Shown one piece after another: positions 1 to 6,760 of a DNA stretch of 8,545 nt (the first letter of the stretch is position 1; the number at the start of each line of letters is the position of its first letter). The stretch covers positions 1-8,545 of the forward strand of contig CAIKYI010000761.1 in assembly GCA_903831545.1 (NCBI GenBank), read 5' to 3'. The position numbers and the translations under genes were made by a program. The notes beneath the pieces are model-generated. The model did no database searches and was not told where the DNA came from. It worked only from the letters and a program-made list of their open reading frames with translations. This stretch comes from an uncultured Methylobacter sp. (lineage in GTDB: Bacteria > Pseudomonadota > Gammaproteobacteria > Methylococcales > Methylomonadaceae).

Positions 1-51
1 CCGCATTCACTTGACATTCGATACACTCACTTGAAAACCCCTAATTTAAAA

Positions 52-2019
52 ATGCGACCAAAATTTCAGCCGCTATTACTCTGTACCATGCTTTACGGCC
101 TATGTTTTTTCTCAGGCTGTACACCGAAAACAGCCATAAAAACTGTCGACAACACTGCACAGGAACCACTAAGCGATGCGCCAAAGCAAGAAACGCTTGT
201 CACTCAACCCTTCATACAAAACGACAAACCGAAACATATCGTTAAATTATACCAGCATCCTTCGATGCCATCGCCGCCAAGTCCACCCGAGGCAGAGCAG
301 ACATTTCAATGCCAGGGCAGCTTAGCTGCGTGCCAGGACTATAATCAAAACCAACAGTATTTGCAGATCGTCGATACATTAATCCAATCTGGGGATGGAA
401 CTGCCGCAAAACATAATGCCGACGCCATTAACGCCGCCATGCTTCCCCCTGATCAACGTGCACAACTGAGCCTTCTTTATGCTCAAATCCTGCTTAGCTT
501 TGGCGAGGCCGAACAGGCAATTGATAGTCTGGCGCTGATTCAACCCCAACAGCTAAATACTGAGAACCAGATTAAATACTTTCAATCGCAAGGTTTTGCT
601 TATTCACTAACAGGAAACCTGCTCGCCAGCGCCAAATCCAGAATTGAGTTACAACCGCTCATAAAAGCCCCTGCCGAACTTGAAAAAAATCAGGCCGCCA
701 TTCTGGAAGCATTAAATCTGCTACCTGATTCGGCCTTACAAACCAACTCAACAGGTACTTTAGCCGGCTGGATGTCTTTAACCTCCATTTTGAAGAAAAT
801 AAATCAAGCTGATTTTAATGCTCAAATCAACCAATGGCGCGCAACTTTTAAGACACATCCTGCTGACTTAAGTTTCCTGAATCACAGCTCGGACGTCGTC
901 GAAAACACCCCAACATCTAAAACAGTCGCACTATTTCTGCCTGAATCAGGACCATTTATTCAGGCTGGCAAAGCCATACGCGCAGGATTTATTGTAGCAT
1001 CTAACCGAAGTGACAGCAGGCCTAAACTAAGCTTTAAGTTTTACGACAGCGAACAAGCAACTCCACAAGCACTCTATAATAAAGCTGTCACAGAAGGCGC
1101 TCAATTAATCATTGGTCCGCTTGCAAAAGAACAAATCCAGAGCATGGTCGACACGGTTACCCTTAACGTACCCGTGCTGGCCTTAAACCATATTCCCGGC
1201 CTGCAAAAAGTTCAGCTCTACCAATTTAGCCTCAGCCCACTGGACGACGCCGAGCAACTCACCCACAAAGCCTCAACAGACGGACACAAAAAAGTGCTGA
1301 TGCTTATGCCTGATAACTCCCCAGGCAACCGGATAACGACTTATTTAACGGAAGACTGGCAAAACCAGAACGGCTCTATTCTGGAAGTACAAACCTATAA
1401 TCCTAAAGAAACAGACTTTTCATCCCCTATTCAAAAACTGCTCAACCAGGACGAAAGTGAACAGCGCTATCATAAAATTCTGGCAGTACTGCCCGGCTTA
1501 AAATACACACCTCGCAGACGTCAAGATGCTGATGCCATCTTTTTAAGCGCCTATAGTGCCGAGGCGCGCTCCATTAATCCACAGCTTCAATTTTATCAGG
1601 CTGGCGATATCCCCGTTTATGCGATGCCTAACGTTTACACCGGACAAATCAATACATCACTTGATGCAGACCTTAATAAAATAACGTGTTGCGACACCCC
1701 TTGGTTATTGAATAATACCGATCAGAGAGAACTGGGCATGGACGCGCTAAAAGACACTTGGAAGCAATTTCCCAGCGCTTATTTACGTCTGATTGCCATG
1801 GGTATTGATGCCTACAACTTAGCTACACATATCGAAAACATTGAACTCAGCCCCTATCCAGGCGCAACCGGCATTCTGTCTTTGACCACCGATCAGCGCA
1901 TTCAACGCAGACTGACCTGCGCAATATTTAAGGACGGACAACCAGAAGTTGGAGACGAGTATCAAAAAACCGCTCCGCTCCCTGATAAAGAAACCACACT
2001 CAACCATGCTGTTTACTAA
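52..2019 (+). CDS. lpoA: LpoA/LppC-family outer-membrane lipoprotein, activator of penicillin-binding protein 1A
   Basis: LpoA sits in the inner leaflet of the outer membrane and reaches through the periplasm to stimulate the peptidoglycan synthase PBP1A. The start is a lipoprotein signal peptide: Arg/Lys, a Leu/Phe-rich core, then lipobox FSGC with the lipidated Cys at residue 23 counted from the ATG at 52. Phe at -3 is unusual; Thr at +2 is not the Asp inner-membrane retention signal. After a Pro/Gln-rich linker comes an alpha-helical TPR-like region (about residues 95-280), then the LppC domain, which has a periplasmic-binding-protein fold. It starts at TVALFLPESGPF (near residue 290) and ends with CCDTPWLLN, RLIAMGIDAYNL and GATGILSLTTDQRIQRRLTC. 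Length (655) is close to E. coli LpoA (678). An in-frame TTG at 31 would add 7 residues; neither start has a Shine-Dalgarno site, and I prefer ATG because it gives a compact signal peptide. Followed by yraN and diaA as in E. coli; the usual divergent partner rsmI would lie left of the window. Confidence 0.93.
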   Translation: MRPKFQPLLLCTMLYGLCFFSGCTPKTAIKTVDNTAQEPLSDAPKQETLVTQPFIQNDKPKHIVKLYQHPSMPSPPSPPEAEQTFQCQGSLAACQDYNQNQQYLQIVDTLIQSGDGTAAKHNADAINAAMLPPDQRAQLSLLYAQILLSFGEAEQAIDSLALIQPQQLNTENQIKYFQSQGFAYSLTGNLLASAKSRIELQPLIKAPAELEKNQAAILEALNLLPDSALQTNSTGTLAGWMSLTSILKKINQADFNAQINQWRATFKTHPADLSFLNHSSDVVENTPTSKTVALFLPESGPFIQAGKAIRAGFIVASNRSDSRPKLSFKFYDSEQATPQALYNKAVTEGAQLIIGPLAKEQIQSMVDTVTLNVPVLALNHIPGLQKVQLYQFSLSPLDDAEQLTHKASTDGHKKVLMLMPDNSPGNRITTYLTEDWQNQNGSILEVQTYNPKETDFSSPIQKLLNQDESEQRYHKILAVLPGLKYTPRRRQDADAIFLSAYSAEARSINPQLQFYQAGDIPVYAMPNVYTGQINTSLDADLNKITCCDTPWLLNNTDQRELGMDALKDTWKQFPSAYLRLIAMGIDAYNLATHIENIELSPYPGATGILSLTTDQRIQRRLTCAIFKDGQPEVGDEYQKTAPLPDKETTLNHAVY

Positions 2020-2371
2020 ACTCAAGGCAAAAGCTGCGCATCTAATGCGCGGGGAAAGTGCCGAACAACAAGCACATGACTTTCTTGTTAAAAATGGACT
2101 AAAACTGGTAAGTAGGAATTTCCGCTGCAAACAGGGAGAACTCGATTTAATAATGATCGACCAACAAACCCTGGTTATTATCGAAGTGCGCTTCCGTAAA
2201 ACAGATAAATTCGGTAGTGCTGCAGAGAGCGTTACTCGAACCAAACAATCCAGAATCATCGCAGCAACTCATGTTTATCTTTCCTCCCAAAAAATCGACC
2301 GACCTATCCGCTTTGACGTTGTTGCAATGTCCGGCAACGGCAACATAGATTGGATAAAAAATGCCTTTTAA
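2006..2371 (+). CDS. yraN: UPF0102 / YraN-family protein with restriction-endonuclease-like fold
   Basis: This is a small cytosolic protein of the UPF0102 family. The family is predicted to have a PD-(D/E)XK nuclease fold, but its biochemical role was unsettled to my knowledge. Seen here, with 121 residues counted from ATG 2006: an N-terminal helix GESAEQQAHDFLVKNGL with a conserved Glu, the strand motif GELDLI (Glu45, Asp47), then IIEVRFR (Glu60-Val-Arg62, where classical nucleases have ExK), the SVTRTKQ helix start, and RFDVVA followed by IDWIKNAF at the C-terminus. This layout matches E. coli YraN closely, including Arg in the ExK position. The chosen ATG overlaps the end of lpoA by 14 bases, suggesting co-transcription. 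An upstream in-frame ATG at 1949 would put 19 more residues inside lpoA with no family similarity. An internal ATG at 2045 is also possible because the conserved region begins there. No strong ribosome binding site precedes any of them. Confidence 0.9.
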   Translation: MLFTKLKAKAAHLMRGESAEQQAHDFLVKNGLKLVSRNFRCKQGELDLIMIDQQTLVIIEVRFRKTDKFGSAAESVTRTKQSRIIAATHVYLSSQKIDRPIRFDVVAMSGNGNIDWIKNAF

Positions 2372-2435
2372 ATCCATTCACAGCCCAATTAGTTATGCAC
2401 TGAAAACATACAAACTTGTAATTATGGGGTTTTTA

Positions 2436-2465
2436 TTCGCAGATGCAGATGATAGCCTTTATAAT
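2436..2465 (+). promoter_or_regulatory. candidate sigma-70 promoter for diaA, nearly leaderless
   Basis: A perfect TATAAT lies at 2460-2465, only 8 bases before the diaA ATG at 2474. An acceptable -35 match, TTCGCA (4 of 6 to TTGACA), lies at 2436-2441 with an 18-base spacer. Transcription would then begin about 2472, leaving almost no untranslated leader. The 102-base gap after yraN (2372-2473) holds nothing else I recognise. A chance match is possible because the gap is AT-rich. Confidence 0.3.
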
Positions 2466-2473
2466 CATGCCTT

Positions 2474-3061
2474 ATGAACCTACAAAATCACATAAACAAC
2501 CATTTCACACACAGCATCCTCATTCAGCAAGAGACGCTGACCAGTCTCGGCCAACTCATCGAATTTGCTTCACAACGACTTGTTGCAACCCTTCTTAATG
2601 ACAAAAAAATACTCACTTGTGGCAATGGCCGGTCGTCAGCAGTTGCCCAGTTACTGTCCTCGGCAATGCTTAACCAACACGAACGTGATCGACCGTCATT
2701 ACCCGCTATAGCCCTAACCACTGATATGACCACCATCAGCGCCATAGCCAATGACTATCATTTTGATGATATCTTCGCCAAACAACTTAGGGCACTTGGA
2801 CAAAACGGCGATATATTAGTCGCTTACACCGATGGCAATAACTCAGCCAATATCGCCAAAGCTATTACAACAGCGCATGATAAAGACATTTGCATCATCG
2901 CCTTAACCGGCAACAAAGGAGGCATGATTGCACCGTTACTTCTTGAAACAGATATAGAAATTCGCATACCATCAAACTCGAGCATTCATATCCAGGAACT
3001 TCACATCATGATTACTCATTGTTTATGCGACTTGATCGACCATCAATTGTTTGGCGGCTAA
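2474..3061 (+). CDS. diaA: DiaA-like SIS-domain protein, DnaA initiator-associating factor
   Basis: DiaA is a cytosolic homotetramer that binds DnaA and promotes its assembly at oriC, helping to time replication initiation. The whole 195-residue protein is one SIS domain and aligns end to end with E. coli DiaA (196). Landmarks are ILTCGNGRSSAVAQ (residues 46-59), RPSLPAIALTTD (73-84), AIAND (90-94), AKQLRALG (102-109), IIALTG (141-146), IEIRIPS (161-167) and IQELHIM (173-179). The C-terminus reads CLCDLIDHQLF; its Leu192-Phe193 pair corresponds to E. coli Leu190-Phe191, which I recall as needed for DnaA binding. The related phosphoheptose isomerase GmhA carries a catalytic Glu after the GNG loop (about residue 65) that is absent here, so DiaA is favoured. 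The sugar-binding loop reads YTDGNNSANI rather than the usual STSGxS. The ATG is the only standard start after an in-frame stop at 2462-2464 and has no Shine-Dalgarno. Position after yraN agrees with the E. coli order. Confidence 0.9.
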   Translation: MNLQNHINNHFTHSILIQQETLTSLGQLIEFASQRLVATLLNDKKILTCGNGRSSAVAQLLSSAMLNQHERDRPSLPAIALTTDMTTISAIANDYHFDDIFAKQLRALGQNGDILVAYTDGNNSANIAKAITTAHDKDICIIALTGNKGGMIAPLLLETDIEIRIPSNSSIHIQELHIMITHCLCDLIDHQLFGG

Positions 3062-3135
3062 ATAATTTTTTTGAATCAAACATTGGCCATTTTATTTAGC
3101 AACTGATACTCAACTGATTGCTTGGGTACTTCCTG

Positions 3136-3169
3136 TTTTTTCCAATCAAACACTTATCCGATTGAAAAA
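3136..3169. repeat. AT-rich inverted repeat between convergent genes
   Basis: The arms are TTTTT-C-CAATC (3137-3147) and GATTGAAAAA (3160-3169), pairing over 10 bp with one bulged C and a 12-base loop. It lies in the 145-base convergent gap between diaA and the flavin reductase gene (3062-3206). The T tract is on the 5' side and the A tract on the 3' side on both strands, the reverse of an intrinsic terminator, so I do not call it one. The same gap also has a 9-base direct repeat AATCAAACA at 3074-3082 and 3144-3152. I recognise no gene or other signal there. Confidence 0.3.
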
Positions 3170-3206
3170 CTAAAATCCAATAATCAACGCTATTAAAATT
3201 CTATTT

Positions 3207-3662
3207 TTATCTGCCATCCATATTGCCTGTCTGCCTATATAACAGTGGTTGCCCCTCGTTAAGTTTTGCTGCAGCAACGACCTTACAAACAGCAATTTTA
3301 TGATCGCCAGCATCAGCATAATGACTGACCTGACAATCAAAATAAGCCAGACTTTCAGATAAAATTGGCGCACCAGTTATATCTTTTTGCCATTTAAAAC
3401 CGGCCATTTTATCTTTCCCTGACTGGCCAAAATGCTTGGCTATCGCATATTGATCCTGACCCAGAACATTGACGGAACAAACACCGCCGACTTGCAACAA
3501 TTGATATGAATAATGTTCAGGATTAATACTGATCGCCAGTAATAAAGGCTCGAAAGAAACCTGCATCACCCATGCAGCAGTAAATGCATTTTGATGACAA
3601 CCATCACTGACGCCAATGACATAAACACCATGACTGATCTGTTTAACCAAATCTCCAGTCAT
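3207..3662 (-). CDS. small flavin reductase-like FMN-binding protein
   Basis: This is a 151-residue stand-alone protein of the flavin reductase-like, FMN-binding split-barrel superfamily. Members bind FMN or FAD non-covalently as dimers and usually use NAD(P)H to reduce flavin, often for a partner oxygenase. Diagnostic features are the start GVYVIGVSDG (12-21), the flavin-binding segment NAFTAAWVMQVSFEPLL (25-41; usual pattern is T/S-A followed by V-S-x-x-P-P), SVNVLG (63-68), the KHFGQSGKDK stretch (76-85), and the GDH motif at 119-121 followed by a strand (KIAVCKVVAA). It has no iron or rubredoxin domain and no membrane segment, so it is cytosolic. It is the last gene of an operon, starting 9 bases after the nadC stop; ATG at 3662 lacks a Shine-Dalgarno and probably depends on coupling to nadC. 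The link to NAD supply is suggestive only. The partner and exact substrate cannot be read from the sequence, and some members of this fold are haem- or pyridoxal-binding proteins. Confidence 0.82.
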   Translation of the reverse strand: MTGDLVKQISHGVYVIGVSDGCHQNAFTAAWVMQVSFEPLLLAISINPEHYSYQLLQVGGVCSVNVLGQDQYAIAKHFGQSGKDKMAGFKWQKDITGAPILSESLAYFDCQVSHYADAGDHKIAVCKVVAAAKLNEGQPLLYRQTGNMDGR

Positions 3663-3671
3663 AATTAATGA

Positions 3672-4502
3672 TTAATGCACCAAATTTATTCGCATCGACA
3701 AGTCAACTGCTCTGACATGTTTGGTTAAGGCACCAATGGAAATAAAATCGACGCCGGTGTTGGCAATTGCCCTGATATTACCAAGATCAATATTGCCGGA
3801 AGCCTCAAGCTTTATTGTTTGCCTATTTAACTTTACCGCTTCGACCATATCTGCAAGACTAAAATTATCCAGCATAATCCTGTCGGGCTTTGCAGCACTC
3901 GCCTCCAGAAACTCCTGCATGGATTCAACTTCTACTTCCACAGGAGCTTTGGTAAGCTGACGTGCCAAAGAAACTGCCTGGGCGATCGAACCGGCCGCAA
4001 TAATATGATTTTCTTTGATTAAGACACCATCATACAAACCGATCCGATGGTTATAACAACCGCCACAGACAACCGCATATTTTTGTGCATTTCTCAGGCC
4101 GGGAATTGTCTTACGGGTATCCAACACCTTGCAGCCCGAACCGGAAACCGCATCGGCATATTTTCTGGCAATCGTTGCTGTAGCAGACAAAGTCTGCAAT
4201 AAATTTAGCGCAGTACGCTCCCCAGTTAGCAAGCTTCTGGCAGAACCACTGAGTCGGCATAAAATCTTATCTTTACTAACTGCCTCACCTTCTGACGCAA
4301 ACCAGTCAATCTTGATATTTATGTCCAATTGCTTGAATACCGCCTCAAACCAAGCCTGGCCACAAAGCACGATATCTTCACGTGTTATTACTTCAGCTTC
4401 TGCAGTCATTGCTACCGGGATGATAGCTGCCGTTATATCGCCGGAACCGATGTCTTCTTCGAGATATCGATTTATCTCTGATATATTTATTTGCTCTGTC
4501 AT
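3672..4502 (-). CDS. nadC: nicotinate-nucleotide pyrophosphorylase (carboxylating), quinolinate phosphoribosyltransferase
   Basis: NadC converts quinolinate and phosphoribosyl pyrophosphate to nicotinate mononucleotide with loss of CO2, the committed step from the de novo pathway into NAD; it is a cytosolic dimer. At 276 residues it has the normal bacterial length. The N-terminal domain starts with EEDIGSGDITA (15-25). The barrel domain contains GERTALNLLQTLSA (94-107, Arg96), DTRKTIPGLR (128-137), the active-site stretch CGGCYNHRIGLYDG with His152-Arg153, LIKENHI (161-167, Lys163), VEVEVES with Glu191/Glu193, LDNF (Asp212) and the phosphate-binding EASGNI plus SIGALT near the C-terminus. All expected substrate-binding basic and acidic residues are present, so the enzyme should be active. 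GGC rather than GGG before the NHR motif is also seen in Pseudomonas. The ATG overlaps the upstream DUF1631 stop as ATGA (4499-4502), and the flavin reductase gene follows 9 bases downstream, so all three genes are likely co-transcribed. nadA and nadB are not in the window. Confidence 0.97.
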   Translation of the reverse strand: MTEQINISEINRYLEEDIGSGDITAAIIPVAMTAEAEVITREDIVLCGQAWFEAVFKQLDINIKIDWFASEGEAVSKDKILCRLSGSARSLLTGERTALNLLQTLSATATIARKYADAVSGSGCKVLDTRKTIPGLRNAQKYAVVCGGCYNHRIGLYDGVLIKENHIIAAGSIAQAVSLARQLTKAPVEVEVESMQEFLEASAAKPDRIMLDNFSLADMVEAVKLNRQTIKLEASGNIDLGNIRAIANTGVDFISIGALTKHVRAVDLSMRINLVH

Positions 4503-6667
4503 AAGCCTGTCAATTTGGAAAGTACGCGTTCAGTGATAGTTTTTTGATCCATTTTAACAATAGCTGCCTGCCCTAAACGGAGTTTTTCAGCCAACTCGAC
4601 CGTTTGAATTTCAACTATTTTTTCTCCATTTTTTCCGACAAAAACCATACTATCCATTAAGTCATCCTTCCAGATAAGCTTACCCCATTGCCTTGCAGAT
4701 TCACTAGTAAAGGCAACCCAGCTCTGCTCGGGAAGATTTTGTGCCTGTACTGAACTCGAATCTGCTATGCTCTGGATTTTTTCATTCTCAGCTACTAATT
4801 TATCCTCACTAACATCACTTAACGTTTTTCTAGGTTCCTTTTTATCCATCAAAATGATGTGCCATACTGCCAGATCTTTAAAAAAGCGTGCCTGAGTAGG
4901 TTTATCGTATGAAATCAGCTTCAAACCCTTTCTTAATTCCGTAATCAGCCCTGGCAACAATTTTAATAACTGTTTTCTTGCCTGCTCGTCGACCGGCGGC
5001 ATCACGCTAATAATCAACTCATCCATGGCCTGTATTGATTTTACCCACTGTTCCGGCTGTTCATCTTTACATTGATAAACAGCAAGCAAAACCTCAGACC
5101 AAACATTTCGCAGAAAATTAACTATCGTTTGCGGTAGCGCTTTGCCTTTAAGGCTATTTTCGATGACATCAGAAATATCTTTTCGAATTGCTCCCAAGGC
5201 TTGCCGATGATTCAACAGTTCCCTGACGCTCGCTTCGATATGCTGACTACGCTGATTTTGCTTGTTAATATAACTTAAAAAATCACTCGCCTCTGTACAC
5301 CAAACCGAAAAATCAAAACCACTTTCCTTAGTTATTTTTGTAACCGAACTTTCAATTCGTTGCTGAATTAACTGGTCATCATACTCAGTCTGAGTTAAAA
5401 AAAGTCCGGCAGAAAACAAGTTATCCAACAATTGCCTAACCGGATTATCCTGATGTGTAATAACACTGTATCGCCCCAAAGAAGCAGCTGCCATAGGTAT
5501 TTCAAGCTTCAAAAAGTATGTTTTTAAACCACTATCAAGTATTTCATCTCGCTCAATTTCATCAAAAATCAAAGCCACCAAATCAAGTAAATCCTCATCC
5601 TGTTGAGTTAGATTATTTACCTTGTCTCTAAATCCAAGCTCTTTCAGTTTTTTGACCACTCGCCATTTTAAAGGCAATTTTTTTTCACCCGACTCGCTAT
5701 CTTCATTAAATTGCTGAAGAATTTGCAAGGCGTTTTTTATTTCAAAGTGCTCATAAAATATATTCAGTGTAACTGGCATTAAATCATAAGCAGAGGGTGC
5801 GTTAGCCATTCGCCATTGTTCCAGTTTTTGCTGCAATAACTTGAACTCCTCATCGGGTTGCTCGACACTCGCCTGCGTTGACTCAACCTCTTCGTTAATC
5901 TCGCCCACTAAATAGCTCTGGGCATAACGTCGAGACTCTACATTGGCAATAAAGCTTGCATCTTCAGAGGCACTTTTCAGCAGGGCAAAGTCTGTAGTGT
6001 TGCAAAGTTTAATAAGCTCATGATAAACAAATCCTAACTGCATAAAAACATTGGCTTCAAATACCTTATACAGGGCAATGCGGCTATCTGAAGTTAACTG
6101 TAAGGGCTTTATGACCTCAACCAAGGTAAGAATCAATTTTTCCGGAAATATGGGATTTTGACTGCGGGCAACCGTCTGCTTACCAGGGGAAACCGTAATA
6201 TACTTATTAAGACTGGCCAATTCCTCATAAAATAAATTCTGACACTGGCTAATAATCTGGGTCACAGCCTGATTTTCTTGGACCGTATCATCGCTACTTA
6301 ATGAAAGATTCGAAAAATCCAGTTTTCCAGCCGGACTATTTGCTGTTATTTGATAACCCAGCTCAAAACTCTCGCTAACCTTGAGCAAATAGTTTTTCTT
6401 AAGCTCCTTCCGAACTGAATGAAGATATTCCAGTAATTTTATATATTGTTCTTTACTGATTTTTCCCCGGTTTTTTCCTAAATGCACACCCACTTCAAGA
6501 TCAATTCGGCTACAACAATCATCAACGACTTGCTCAAAATGCTGAAAAAAAACCAATTTGATTTTACCTAAAATATCGGTCTTATTTGCCTTACTTAAAC
6601 CTGAATTTAGTTGCTGCCGGTTATCCATAGCACTATTACCGTCTTCATTTAAAAATAAACTTGTCAT
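4499..6667 (-). CDS. DUF1631 family protein of unknown function
   Basis: This is a large (722 residues), acidic and mostly alpha-helical protein without signal peptide or membrane segment, so probably cytosolic. I assign it to DUF1631 from three regions. The first is the central stretch LKLEIPMAAASLGR followed by NPVRQLLDNL (about 386-417), matching the family pattern of an LxIP strand and a later H/N-P-x-R-x-LL. The second is VMPPVDEQARKQLLKLLPGL plus ELRKGLKLI (555-585). The third is the C-terminal segment (645-715) with SWVAFT, GKLIWK, MVFVGKNGEKIVE and an Ala/Leu-rich helix. That last segment reads as a separate small beta-rich domain joined by a low-complexity linker (610-645) and somewhat recalls PilZ-type barrels, but no RxxxR or (D/N)xSxxG c-di-GMP motif is present. 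Some databases name relatives thymidine phosphorylase; nothing here supports that enzyme. It opens the operon with nadC (ATGA overlap). The start at 6667 has a weak GGGGTG 7 bases upstream; Met14 is an alternative. Confidence 0.8.
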   Translation of the reverse strand: MTSLFLNEDGNSAMDNRQQLNSGLSKANKTDILGKIKLVFFQHFEQVVDDCCSRIDLEVGVHLGKNRGKISKEQYIKLLEYLHSVRKELKKNYLLKVSESFELGYQITANSPAGKLDFSNLSLSSDDTVQENQAVTQIISQCQNLFYEELASLNKYITVSPGKQTVARSQNPIFPEKLILTLVEVIKPLQLTSDSRIALYKVFEANVFMQLGFVYHELIKLCNTTDFALLKSASEDASFIANVESRRYAQSYLVGEINEEVESTQASVEQPDEEFKLLQQKLEQWRMANAPSAYDLMPVTLNIFYEHFEIKNALQILQQFNEDSESGEKKLPLKWRVVKKLKELGFRDKVNNLTQQDEDLLDLVALIFDEIERDEILDSGLKTYFLKLEIPMAAASLGRYSVITHQDNPVRQLLDNLFSAGLFLTQTEYDDQLIQQRIESSVTKITKESGFDFSVWCTEASDFLSYINKQNQRSQHIEASVRELLNHRQALGAIRKDISDVIENSLKGKALPQTIVNFLRNVWSEVLLAVYQCKDEQPEQWVKSIQAMDELIISVMPPVDEQARKQLLKLLPGLITELRKGLKLISYDKPTQARFFKDLAVWHIILMDKKEPRKTLSDVSEDKLVAENEKIQSIADSSSVQAQNLPEQSWVAFTSESARQWGKLIWKDDLMDSMVFVGKNGEKIVEIQTVELAEKLRLGQAAIVKMDQKTITERVLSKLTGL

Positions 6668-6760
6668 AAGCTAGCACCCCAGTAATGTTTTGACCAATAA
6701 TAGACGTAAATAAACTAAATACTGTATTTTAGTTCCGTCTTTTTATCCTTAAACTAGCTC
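6668..6760. promoter_or_regulatory. divergent promoter region between the DUF1631 operon and ampD
   Basis: These 93 bases separate two divergent start codons and must hold promoters for both sides. Toward ampD a TTGACC (-35-like) at 6690-6695 is followed by TAAACT at 6711-6716, but the 15-base spacer is short. Toward the DUF1631 gene, TATTAT (complement of 6697-6702) is a possible -10 without a good -35. The dyad at 6713-6734 lies in the middle. Individual promoter elements are weak calls; the region as a whole is the confident part. Confidence 0.5.
6713..6734. promoter_or_regulatory. interrupted dyad, possible operator
   Basis: AAATAC and GTATTT flank a central T as perfect 6-base arms (6717-6729). 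The symmetry extends outward as AACT / AGTT with one extra T in the right arm, giving about 10 paired positions over 22 bases. The overlapping sequence from 6720 (TACTGTAT...CCGT) matches 13 of 20 positions of a gammaproteobacterial LexA box, but the right half carries CCG instead of CAG. It could be a regulator site for one or both divergent genes, or AT-rich coincidence. Confidence 0.3.

Noticed and set aside
11..47. TTGACA at 11-16 as the -35 of an lpoA promoter
   Set aside because: No acceptable -10 occurs at 16-18 bases. The nearest AT-rich hexamer (TAATTT at 42) is 25 bases away and almost touches the ATG.
1819..2259. 146-codon open frame on the minus strand over the end of lpoA and start of yraN
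   Set aside because: It lies opposite two well-recognised genes and its translation is rich in Ser, Cys and Arg with no family resemblance.
2474..3061. Phosphoheptose isomerase (gmhA) for the SIS gene
   Set aside because: The catalytic Glu after the GNG loop is missing, while full-length similarity and gene order both point to DiaA.
3172..3206. T-rich stretch after the flavin reductase stop as an intrinsic terminator
   Set aside because: No GC-rich stem precedes a T run in the minus-strand direction; the nearby stem has the opposite polarity.
3170..3373. 67-codon hydrophobic open frame on the minus strand, like a small membrane peptide
   Set aside because: Most of it overlaps the flavin reductase gene in another frame. 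The hydrophobicity comes from AT-rich codons read out of frame, and there is no ribosome binding site.
4129..4536. 135-codon open frame opposite nadC
   Set aside because: Antisense to a highly conserved enzyme gene, with composition typical of a complementary-strand shadow.
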